This document shows, piece by piece, positions 1 through 6,409 of a stretch of DNA of 15,825 nt (the stretch's first letter is position 1; every line of letters starts with the position of its first letter). The position numbers and the translations under genes were made by a program. The stretch is from positions 1 to 15,825 of the forward strand of contig JACUUS010000034.1 in NCBI GenBank assembly GCA_014859215.1. Direction: 5' to 3'. Below the pieces are notes generated by a model that was given only the letters and a program-made list of their open reading frames with translations, did not search any database and was not told the DNA's origin. The DNA is from Dehalococcoidia bacterium (lineage in GTDB: Bacteria > Chloroflexota > Dehalococcoidia > SZUA-161).

Positions 1-566
1 TGCTTGGGCGTCGTGAACGGCGACGGCTTGAGATGTATGAGGAAACGGCATTTCTCGTCGCCGTTGACCATGGGGCTGCCCAGGGTCTCCACTGTCTCCA
101 CCTCGACATCGGTGTAGTCTTCTATGTAGCTGGCCACGCTGTTGGCCGAGCAGGCGCAGACCTCCGGTCTCGGCGGCATCCAGCCGAACATGATGAGCGG
201 GCACTGGCAAATCGGCTTTCCCGCCTGGTCCTTGGGGGGAACATATGTCCAGTGCACGATGTTGCCAATTTGTGTGACTTCCCTGGGACCGAAGGGGGGC
301 TCCAGGGAAGCCATGTGCTTCTTGTAGTCTTCCCAGGCCATCCCCGGAGTACAGTTGAGGACCAGCTTGGCCTGGTCACTGCATGCCTTGGATATCTTCA
401 GCAGTATCCTGTCCCTGTACTCCGCCGGCAGCTCGGCTATGCCCTGGTAGGCGGCTTCCACGATCTTGTACAGCCAGCCGTGGAGGAGGTCCTTGATATC
501 CGGGCTCATGGTCAGGTATGCCTGGTCGATTGATCCCTTTACTTCACTCGGCAGTTCATCCGGCAT
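1..566 (-). CDS. Cysteine-containing protein of unknown function (3' end beyond window)
   Basis: The frame is open from an ATG at 566 to the left edge, giving 188 residues without a stop, so the C-terminus is missing. The start is supported by AAAGGAG six bases upstream. I do not firmly recognise the protein. It has a helical N-terminal half (about residues 1-95), then a Cys-rich stretch (about 120-145) with CQCP and VCACS motifs, and near the end a GDEKCRFLIHL segment. The pattern 'CxC ... CxCS ... ES/GSP ... G(D)xxCRF' resembles small ligand-binding proteins of the ATC-hydrolase/V4R/DUF6144 sort, in which the clustered cysteines may bind metal; this is a resemblance only. It is the last visible gene of the minus-strand array, 32 nt after the first NIPSNAP-like gene, so it is probably co-transcribed. 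No signal peptide or membrane segment is visible. Confidence 0.75.
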   Translation of the reverse strand, partial: MPDELPSEVKGSIDQAYLTMSPDIKDLLHGWLYKIVEAAYQGIAELPAEYRDRILLKISKACSDQAKLVLNCTPGMAWEDYKKHMASLEPPFGPREVTQIGNIVHWTYVPPKDQAGKPICQCPLIMFGWMPPRPEVCACSANSVASYIEDYTDVEVETVETLGSPMVNGDEKCRFLIHLKPSPFTTPK

Positions 567-598
567 GTTCGCTCCTTTCTATCTCGCGGGCCCTGAGC

Positions 599-1339
599 CT
601 ACTTGCCCCACTCGACTTCGGGCATGGCTACAGTTCGCACATCTTCACCGGGCGTTTCATCCTGCAGAAACGGTGTCCGCAGGGGCGAGTACGGGACCAG
701 GCCGTACAGGAACCGGTACGTGACCTTCGGACGCCACCGGCCGGCCCTTGCCTCCCATTCCTTGTATGCGGGGTCTTTGAGCGAGATATCGCGGATCTTC
801 ACCCATTCGCTGTGTATGTTCCCGGCGGTCCAGATATTGTATACCTCGTTGCTGCTTGCCGTGCCTGCCACCGAATGATAGCATCCAACAAGCTTCATGC
901 CCCACGTTTTCGCCATAGGCGCGAGCTCATTCCCGACCGCGTTTACATATTCCTCCAGTTTGCCGGGTGGAACCCGTGCATAGGTATGCAGGTAAATCGT
1001 CGACTTGTAGTCTCCAGCCTTGATCTCGGCCAGGGTAGGCGTAAAAGGCGCGGGTTCCAGTATCTTACCGGTCCAGTCCTGCCTGTAGTCGACCGCTTCG
1101 CGGTTCCAGGCTTCTATCCAGGAATCGGTATCCATGAATTTCTGTATCCTGTCCAGGGAAGCCCAGTCATCGACTTCCCAGATGGCAAGGTTCTCATTGT
1201 AGTGGATTCCTACCATGAACATTCCCACCAGCCGCAGGCCGTTCTGCTGCGCCTCGGGGAGATAGTCGGCGCCGAGGACCTTCCAGAACTCCTCCTGGAA
1301 CCGGGAAACGATTGTGATATTCTCGTAGAGGTAAAGCAT
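599..1339 (-). CDS. NIPSNAP-like dimeric alpha/beta-barrel protein (paralogue A)
   Basis: A 246-residue soluble protein built of two similar halves (about residues 1-100 and 112-225). Each starts with a beta strand of the type 'xLYxY' or 'IYLHTY', followed by a helix with PGKLEEY-like residues and a 'G(M)KLVGCY/FxVG' strand, the hallmark of NIPSNAP / ferredoxin-like alpha-beta barrel proteins. Members of this fold bind small hydrophobic ligands or act as non-haem, cofactor-free enzymes; none of that can be assigned here. It shares its first residues (MLYLYE), its length and its C-terminal YSPLR/YSFLH block with the next gene upstream, so the two are tandem paralogues. The ATG at 1339 has GGGAG four bases upstream. 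The gene sits 35 nt after its paralogue in the same operon. A C-terminal tail of about 25 residues extends beyond the paralogue. Confidence 0.8.
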   Translation of the reverse strand: MLYLYENITIVSRFQEEFWKVLGADYLPEAQQNGLRLVGMFMVGIHYNENLAIWEVDDWASLDRIQKFMDTDSWIEAWNREAVDYRQDWTGKILEPAPFTPTLAEIKAGDYKSTIYLHTYARVPPGKLEEYVNAVGNELAPMAKTWGMKLVGCYHSVAGTASSNEVYNIWTAGNIHSEWVKIRDISLKDPAYKEWEARAGRWRPKVTYRFLYGLVPYSPLRTPFLQDETPGEDVRTVAMPEVEWGK

Positions 1340-1374
1340 GCTGCTCCCTTCAATTCGTATTCAGAAAGGTCTCC

Positions 1375-2049
1375 CTAGTGCAGGAAGGAGTAGGGCGCCG
1401 GCAGGAAGAACTTGTACGTCCATTCGGCGCACAGTCCCGGCACTTTGTCAGCCCACTTCTTGAAAGCAGGGTCTTTCTTGGCGGCCTCGTGGATCTCGCC
1501 CCAGTGCGCCCAGTTCTTCAGGGCCCAGAGGGTGATTATCTCGCCTGACTCGCCGCAGGCTCCGAACCATCTGTAGCATCCGGCGAGCTTCATTCCCCCC
1601 TTCTCAGCGGCGGGAAGCATTTCCCTCTCGAATGATTGCAGGAATTCATCTGTCTTGCCCGGCAGGACACTGTAGATAAGACGGTAATAAATGTCGTTGC
1701 CGGTGAACTCGCCCCTTTTCTGGCGCTCCTTCACCTGCTCAGCGGTCGGGGAGAAGGGAAGACCTTCAAGCAGGCTGTCGAACCACTCATCCCTGTACCT
1801 GAAGCCCGCGCGGTGCCACATGAGGCCGTCCCGTTCGCGCCCTACGAAATTGGAGAGGCCCTCCAGTGTGTCCGTGCCTTGCGGCAGCTCGGACAGGAAG
1901 AAGGTCTCCCGGTGTTTGAACGCGACCCTGAAGACTCCCATGACCCTCATGTGCCTGTTCAGGCCGGGGATAAGGTCTGTCTCCATGACTTTGATGTACT
2001 CATCGATGACGCCGGTGTAGGGGTAGGTTGTCTCATACAGGTAAAGCAT
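1375..2049 (-). CDS. NIPSNAP-like dimeric alpha/beta-barrel protein (paralogue B)
   Basis: A 224-residue soluble protein with the same two-repeat NIPSNAP-like layout as its downstream neighbour. It opens with MLYLYETT, has an 'MRVMGVFRVAF' strand in repeat one, then 'DIYYRLIYSVLPGKTDEFLQSF' (split across the strand and helix of repeat two) and 'GMKLAGCYRWFG'. It ends with an aromatic-rich block (WTYKFFLPAPYSFLH) like the WRPKVTYRFLYG...YSPL block of paralogue A. The gene runs 29 nt behind the SRPBCC-like gene and 35 nt ahead of paralogue A. The start ATG at 2049 has only a modest ribosome site (GGCGGG about ten bases upstream). The role is unknown; the two proteins may form a hetero- or homodimer binding a hydrophobic intermediate of the operon's pathway (inference). 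Confidence 0.8.
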   Translation of the reverse strand: MLYLYETTYPYTGVIDEYIKVMETDLIPGLNRHMRVMGVFRVAFKHRETFFLSELPQGTDTLEGLSNFVGRERDGLMWHRAGFRYRDEWFDSLLEGLPFSPTAEQVKERQKRGEFTGNDIYYRLIYSVLPGKTDEFLQSFEREMLPAAEKGGMKLAGCYRWFGACGESGEIITLWALKNWAHWGEIHEAAKKDPAFKKWADKVPGLCAEWTYKFFLPAPYSFLH

Positions 2050-2078
2050 GCAGTATGTCCCGCCTTTCCATACTTATT

Positions 2079-2531
2079 TCACAGCCGGGCCCTGTCTCCG
2101 TATCGCGCTTCCAGGTCTCTCTTGTGGTCCATGAGAATGCCCCAGGTAAGCCGTTTCGTGTACCAGGCTACAGGTATCTCCAGCAGTTTCCCCCATCCCG
2201 GCAGCCTGACATCGACCCGGTCGACGATCCTGGTGCCGCCGTCCACCTCATAAAGGAAAGTGCTTTCGAGCGTCCCCTTCGCGAACCCGCCGATTGTCTC
2301 GTTTGTCATTTTGTCCGGCGGCAAGATGGTCTGTCTCTGCTTCGCTTTTCTGATCACACCGAGGACCTTGAGGCGCCACAGCGCGATGCTCACGTTGTCC
2401 TTGTCTTCGAGCACCAGGACGGACTTGATCCTGCCACTGTGAAGAACGGGCGGATGGGTGTATTCAGAGATTTCCCTCAGGACGATATCCCTCGGGGCCT
2501 TGATTGTAATATCCAGCTCTACCGTACGCAT
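2079..2531 (-). CDS. SRPBCC / START-like small-molecule-binding protein
   Basis: A 150-residue protein of the usual length for a single SRPBCC (polyketide cyclase/dehydrase, START-like) domain. It starts with an alternating hydrophobic strand and the phrase 'IKAPRDIVLREISEY', typical of the first strand and helix of this fold. Antiparallel strands follow (SVLVLEDKDNVSIALW), then 'GTLESTFLYEVDGGTRIVDRVDVRLPG', and it ends in a long amphipathic helix (about residues 120-148). Such proteins bind hydrophobic ligands in a deep pocket; ligand and reaction are unknown here. The ATG at 2531 is preceded by GGGAGG at six bases, which makes this start secure. It lies about 90 nt after the ferredoxin gene, the longest gap in this part of the operon, with no recognisable promoter in it. 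Confidence 0.75.
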   Translation of the reverse strand: MRTVELDITIKAPRDIVLREISEYTHPPVLHSGRIKSVLVLEDKDNVSIALWRLKVLGVIRKAKQRQTILPPDKMTNETIGGFAKGTLESTFLYEVDGGTRIVDRVDVRLPGWGKLLEIPVAWYTKRLTWGILMDHKRDLEARYGDRARL

Positions 2532-2621
2532 CCGGGACCTCCCTGCCGGGGCCTGGGCCTCGCTTATTTCTGGACTTAGAAGTTCTTTAGTCGTCTCAGA
2601 AACCCGAGAGCCGCGCCTGTG

Positions 2622-2849
2622 CTATTGCGCCTCCACGTACTTATAGACCTCTATGGCAAACCGCGGGCACATCCAGGCGCAGACACCGCACGCATTGCAT
2701 TTATCCGGCTCGGAAAAGACCGGGAGAAGATAGCCCTTGGGCGTAAACCTGTCCGGCGGTACGGTAATGCATCCGCGCGAGCAGAATTTTGAGCAGTACC
2801 CGCATCCCTTGCAGATAGCCTCATCGATCAGTATTTCACCCCTAGGCAT
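2622..2849 (-). CDS. 2x[4Fe-4S] ferredoxin, delta subunit of 2-oxoacid:ferredoxin oxidoreductase
   Basis: A 75-residue bacterial-type dicluster ferredoxin. Cluster motif one is C13-x2-C16-x2-C19-x3-C23; the Pro that usually follows the fourth Cys is replaced by Ser, and an extra Cys (C27) lies just beyond. Motif two is C51-x2-C54-x2-C57-x3-C61-P, which is canonical. It most likely carries electrons from the TPP-dependent oxidoreductase encoded just upstream (alpha/beta/gamma at 6409-3959), as the delta/KorD subunit does in four-subunit enzymes of this family. Oddly, it is separated from those subunits by a 2-hydroxyacid dehydrogenase gene. The ATG at 2849 is preferred over an in-frame start 12 codons upstream because GAAAGG lies in front of it and the extra residues (IRSTIQKKGRA) look non-coding. 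Confidence 0.88.
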   Translation of the reverse strand: MPRGEILIDEAICKGCGYCSKFCSRGCITVPPDRFTPKGYLLPVFSEPDKCNACGVCAWMCPRFAIEVYKYVEAQ

Positions 2850-2886
2850 CGCTCTACCTTTCTTCTGTATAGTCGATCGGATCAAG

Positions 2887-3918
2887 TCATCCCCACTTCT
2901 TGAGATAAGCCTCCTTGATCTGCCGGTTTATAAGGCCGACCGGCCATTCTCCCCTGACCACCCTGATGATCTCCTCGGCCGGCCTTGCGGCAAGCCCGGG
3001 GGCTGACGAGGAGAAGGCGTGGGCGGAGTGCGCTGTGACAATGAAATTGTCCAGCTTCAACAGGGGACTGCCGGCTGGCAGCGGCTCAGGTTCGGTCACA
3101 TCTAAGGCGGCTCCGGCTATGAGGCCCTCGGTCAGGGCCGTGTACAGCGCATCAGGGTCGACGATCGGACCGCGTGCTGTATTTACCAGGTAGGCTGTCG
3201 GTTTCATCTTTCTGAGCTGATTGAGCCCAATCAAGTGCGTGGTAGCCGCGCTGAACGGAGTGTGTATGGACACGATATCCGATTGCTCGAGCAGTTCATC
3301 CAGGCTGACCGGCTCAACGCCGCATGACTTCAGTTCCTCTCGGGAAAGAAAGGGGTCATGGACTATTATCCTGAGCCCGAATCCCTTAGTCTTTGGCAGG
3401 AGCGCGTAAGGTATCCTGCCGAAGCCTATCAGCCCCAGTGTCCTGCCCCGCAGCTTCCACATTTTGGGCCACACCTGGCCTCCTATCTCCGGGTCAGGCT
3501 GCGCCTTCCAGCCTTTTTCCTTCACCCAGTTGCTGAGCTCGACGACCCTGCGCGTGCATGCCAGGATCAAGGCCATGGTGTGGTCGGAGACTTCCTCCAG
3601 GCAGAAATCGGGGACGTTCGCCGCCATTATGCAGCAGTCATTTGCGGCATCGATGTCCAGCTTGTCATAACCGATGCCCACGCTGATTATGAACTTGCAG
3701 TTGGGAAGGCTAGAAAGCACCTTCCTGGAAAAGGGTTGATAGGTAGCCTGTGCTATCACAGCGTCGCCGTCGCCGACTGCCCTTATGATGTCGTCCTCGC
3801 CGGCGTCCAGCGAGCAGAAGTTCCTCGCAAGCTCAACCTCCACGCCGGCCTCCCTGAACATGCCCTCGTAATCGGTCACTACCGAGAATCCAAGAACGTC
3901 CACCGCTTTGAACGGCAT
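2887..3918 (-). CDS. D-2-hydroxyacid dehydrogenase, NAD-dependent (2-oxoacid reductase)
   Basis: A 343-residue member of the D-isomer specific 2-hydroxyacid dehydrogenase family, closest in feel to the CtBP/phosphoglycerate dehydrogenase-like branch. The nucleotide-binding domain (about 105-295) carries 'LGLIGFGRIP': Gly165-x-Gly167, but Pro170 replaces the usual third glycine. Asp188 (VHDP) suggests NAD rather than NADP. The catalytic triad is present: Arg249 (NTARGP), Glu278 (DVTEPEP) and His297 (TAHSAH, where most relatives have PH). The expected reaction is reversible reduction of a 2-oxoacid to the (R)-2-hydroxyacid; the substrate is unknown. The ATG at 3918 follows AAGGGGGG; an in-frame TTG eight codons earlier is less likely. 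It lies 40 nt after the oxidoreductase gamma gene and 37 nt before its ferredoxin subunit, so it probably shares the same 2-oxoacid. Confidence 0.88.
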   Translation of the reverse strand: MPFKAVDVLGFSVVTDYEGMFREAGVEVELARNFCSLDAGEDDIIRAVGDGDAVIAQATYQPFSRKVLSSLPNCKFIISVGIGYDKLDIDAANDCCIMAANVPDFCLEEVSDHTMALILACTRRVVELSNWVKEKGWKAQPDPEIGGQVWPKMWKLRGRTLGLIGFGRIPYALLPKTKGFGLRIIVHDPFLSREELKSCGVEPVSLDELLEQSDIVSIHTPFSAATTHLIGLNQLRKMKPTAYLVNTARGPIVDPDALYTALTEGLIAGAALDVTEPEPLPAGSPLLKLDNFIVTAHSAHAFSSSAPGLAARPAEEIIRVVRGEWPVGLINRQIKEAYLKKWG

Positions 3919-3958
3919 AGTTGCAGCCCCCCTTCGGTTCAATTGAGAAGTTTGATGG

Positions 3959-4522
3959 TCAGGCGTAGTCCTTCCCCAGCTCGAGCCCGCGCCGGAACGC
4001 TTCCAGGTTTCGCTCCATCAGCTTCTCGTTATCGGCGTACCTTTTCTGCAGCTCGCGCTCGATGCCGGCTGGCGGTACAGCGCCGGTAATAGTTATGTAC
4101 GACCCGAGCAGGATCAGGTTATTGATGACCGTAGAGCCCATGCTGACCGCCATCTCGAGGCCCGGGATGGCCTTGAGATTGTAATCGTCCCGTCCCCTTT
4201 CCGGAGTGAGCCCCGCCTTCTCGGTGATTATCACTCCGCCCGGGCGCACCCGGTGCTCGAAGCTCCTGAACTGGGAGCTGTCGAGAATCATGATGGTCTG
4301 CGAATGGTCAAGCAGGGGGGAAGCGATCTTGTTATCAGAGAATATCACTGTGCATTCGCACAGCCCGCCCCGCCTGGCGAAGCCGTAGGAGGAGATATAC
4401 GACACGTGCTCGTGTAACCGGGCGGCAGCCTCGAGCAGGACCTGTCCCGCGACAAGGACGCCCATCCCCCCCAGTCCGGCGATAAGTACTTCAGTTCTTG
4501 TCGGCGCTTTCTGTTGCGGCAT
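3959..4522 (-). CDS. 2-oxoacid:ferredoxin oxidoreductase, gamma subunit
   Basis: A 187-residue protein of the pyruvate/ketoisovalerate oxidoreductase gamma (catalytic domain III) family, at its normal length. The N-terminus has the glycine-rich 'IAGLGGMGVLVAGQVL' strand-turn-helix, followed by the expected 'SYGFARRGG' segment (usually SYGpexRGG), the 'IMILDSSQF' strand and an 'GSTVINNLILLGSY' helix, all as in KorC/VorC-type gamma chains that bind CoA. It works with the alpha and beta chains encoded immediately upstream to convert a 2-oxoacid plus CoA to acyl-CoA and CO2 while reducing ferredoxin. The ATG at 4522 has GGAAGGAG four bases upstream, which rules out an in-frame start 18 codons earlier that overlaps the beta gene. 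Spacing from the beta stop is 19 nt. Confidence 0.9.
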   Translation of the reverse strand: MPQQKAPTRTEVLIAGLGGMGVLVAGQVLLEAAARLHEHVSYISSYGFARRGGLCECTVIFSDNKIASPLLDHSQTIMILDSSQFRSFEHRVRPGGVIITEKAGLTPERGRDDYNLKAIPGLEMAVSMGSTVINNLILLGSYITITGAVPPAGIERELQKRYADNEKLMERNLEAFRRGLELGKDYA

Positions 4523-4541
4523 CGCTCTCCTTCCTGCCCGG

Positions 4542-5333
4542 CTATTCGATATGGGAAACGTTCCTGAACTCGCCAAGGGGGAATTCCGGGATTATCTTCT
4601 CGGCTATGTATTCCAGGCTCTTGACGGGACTCAGGTGCCAGTTGGTCGGACACGCGGTCAGAACCTCGACAAAGCTCGTACCGACATTATCGATCTGCCT
4701 CTGGAACGCGGTCTTTATGTACCCTTTTGTCTTCTGGTAGCTCGCGGGCGTGTGAAGCGAGCCGCGGGCGCTGTATGCCACTCCTTTGAAAGTAGCCGCA
4801 AGCTCCGCGGCATGGGCGGGATAGCCCTCCGATTCCGGTTTTCTCCCTTCCGGAGAAGTGGTCGTTACCTGCCCGACGATGGTGGTCGGCCCGAGCTGGC
4901 CGCCGGTCGTACCGAAATTCGTGTTGTTAACCATGATTATGGTGATCTTCTCCGCTCGGGTGAGCGCCCCTACAAGCGCGCTGGAGCCGATCGCGATGCA
5001 GTCGCCGTCGCCCTGGACCGTAAATACGATGGAGCCGGGATAGATGCGCTTAAGGGCTGTAGCTACATCAGGGCCGCGGCCGTGCGCCGGAGATACGCGG
5101 TCGAGGTCAAAACCGCCTATCAAGATGCCGCCGCAGCCCACGCAGCCTACCATGAGAGCCTTGTCCCCGATCTCGAGCTCGTCCAGCGCCTCGGCAACAA
5201 TCCTGGCCACTACCGGCGTCTGGCATCCGGGGCAGAACAGGTCCCACAGGTAATCGGCGAACCATTCCCTGACGAATATGGACGGCCTGCCGGTCACCTT
5301 CTGCTTCGCCATAGCCTGCGTGTCGCCGCTCAT
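4542..5333 (-). CDS. 2-oxoacid:ferredoxin oxidoreductase, beta (TPP-binding) subunit
   Basis: A 263-residue TPP-binding chain. It has the N-terminal C34-P-G-C37 motif, a second 'GCVGCGG' motif (about 63-69), 'AHGRGPDVATALK', the diphosphate/Mg motif G108-D-G-D111 and N136-N...GTTGGQ (relatives have YGMTGGQ). These identify the beta/KorB (VorA) chain of CoA-dependent 2-oxoacid:ferredoxin oxidoreductases, which decarboxylates the 2-oxoacid on TPP. Its ATG overlaps the alpha stop as ATGA, with AAGGAGG at the end of the alpha gene, indicating translational coupling. A much longer in-frame extension exists upstream but lies wholly inside the alpha gene and reads as shadow sequence. The cysteines would coordinate a cluster if this follows family members with a beta-chain 4Fe-4S; I cannot place all ligands. 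Confidence 0.92.
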   Translation of the reverse strand: MSGDTQAMAKQKVTGRPSIFVREWFADYLWDLFCPGCQTPVVARIVAEALDELEIGDKALMVGCVGCGGILIGGFDLDRVSPAHGRGPDVATALKRIYPGSIVFTVQGDGDCIAIGSSALVGALTRAEKITIIMVNNTNFGTTGGQLGPTTIVGQVTTTSPEGRKPESEGYPAHAAELAATFKGVAYSARGSLHTPASYQKTKGYIKTAFQRQIDNVGTSFVEVLTACPTNWHLSPVKSLEYIAEKIIPEFPLGEFRNVSHIE

Positions 5334-6409
5334 AGCAGCCTCCTTATCTCTTCCAGGACTCTGCCCGGCATGATCATGCCGTCTTCCGAGCTCAGATGGC
5401 GGAAGGTCACGTCCGCGAGATCGACCCTGGCCTTGCCCTGGACGGCGATCAGGACGTCGTCCACCATCTGCCCGATGCTGTCCTCGACCACCAGGAAGCT
5501 GCGGCCTCGTTCGGCTATCTTCCGGATTGCAGTCGTCGGGAAAGGCCACAGGGTAATCGGACGCAGCAGGCCCGCCTTGAGCCCATCAGCGCGGGCCATA
5601 TCCACTGCCTCTTCGGAAACCCTGGCGCAGTAGCCGTAGGCTACGAGCACGAGGTCCGCGTCGTCCGTCAGATATTCCTGGAACTTGATCTCGGCCTCCA
5701 TTGCTTTGTACGCGTCCCTCATTTCGCACAGATAAGAAACATATGTCTGCCCCAGCAGGGGATTGTAGCTCGCACCTATAGCGCGGTGCTTGCCGTCCGG
5801 GTGTATGCCCTGGTTGGTGACCGCCCAGTCCTTCTCCGGCACCGGCCCAAAGTCAAGGGCCTTCAGTTCGAGTGGTTCCAGGACGTGACCCATCAGGCCG
5901 TCGCTCAGGACCACGACCGGGTTGCGGTACTTGTCCGCCAGGTAGAATGCGAGCTGCATCAAATCGTGCGTCTCCTGCACTGAAGCCGGAGCCAGGACTA
6001 TATTCTTGTATCCTCCGCCCCCGCCTCCCCTCGTCGCGCTCGTATAGTCCATCTGCGCGTGGGTAAGGCGCTGCACCCCGGGGCCCACCCTCTGCACGAG
6101 AACGACCACGCATGGCAGCCGGGCGGCGGCCAGATTGGACATACCTTCCTGCATGAGTCCCCAGCCGGGGCTGGAGGTGGAAGTCATGGCCCTCACGCCG
6201 GCTGCGGCCGCGCCGAACAGCATGTTTATGGTGGCTGTTTCGCATTGGGACTGGACGAAGATGCCGCCTCGTTTGGGCATCTCGCGGGAAAGGAACTCGA
6301 TTATCTCGTTCTGGGGAGTTATCGGGTAGCCGAAGAAACACTTGCAGCCCGCGCTGAGGGCTCCCCAGCCAACGGCCTCATTGCCTTCAGCGAGAATCCG
6401 TTGCCCCAT
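5330..6409 (-). CDS. vorB: 2-oxoacid:ferredoxin oxidoreductase, alpha subunit (VorB-type)
   Basis: A 359-residue alpha chain comprising the pyrimidine-binding domain and domain II. The N-terminus 'ILAEGNEAVGWGALSAGC' and 'FFGYPITPQNEI' are the signature of VorB-type (3-methyl-2-oxobutanoate/branched-chain) oxidoreductases. 'TINMLFGAAAAGVRAMTSTS', 'GGGGGGYKNIVLAPASVQE' and 'YRNPVVVLSDG' follow in the expected order. The symbol reflects subfamily resemblance; substrate specificity (branched-chain, aromatic or other 2-oxoacid) is not proven. The start at 6409 overlaps the stop of the class III CoA-transferase by one base (TGATG), with AGGGGG upstream. The stop overlaps the beta ATG. It is thus translationally linked to both the CoA-transferase and the beta chain, suggesting that the CoA-transferase belongs to the same pathway. 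Confidence 0.9.
   Translation of the reverse strand: MGQRILAEGNEAVGWGALSAGCKCFFGYPITPQNEIIEFLSREMPKRGGIFVQSQCETATINMLFGAAAAGVRAMTSTSSPGWGLMQEGMSNLAAARLPCVVVLVQRVGPGVQRLTHAQMDYTSATRGGGGGGYKNIVLAPASVQETHDLMQLAFYLADKYRNPVVVLSDGLMGHVLEPLELKALDFGPVPEKDWAVTNQGIHPDGKHRAIGASYNPLLGQTYVSYLCEMRDAYKAMEAEIKFQEYLTDDADLVLVAYGYCARVSEEAVDMARADGLKAGLLRPITLWPFPTTAIRKIAERGRSFLVVEDSIGQMVDDVLIAVQGKARVDLADVTFRHLSSEDGMIMPGRVLEEIRRLL

Noticed and set aside
518..1378. Plus-strand open frame of 286 codons opposite NIPSNAP paralogue A
   Set aside because: The minus-strand reading has a ribosome site, two fold repeats and a paralogue next door; the plus-strand reading has none of these.
4551..5633. Plus-strand open frame of 360 codons opposite the oxidoreductase beta and alpha genes
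   Set aside because: Antisense to genes with clear catalytic motifs; arginine/alanine-rich with no recognisable domain.
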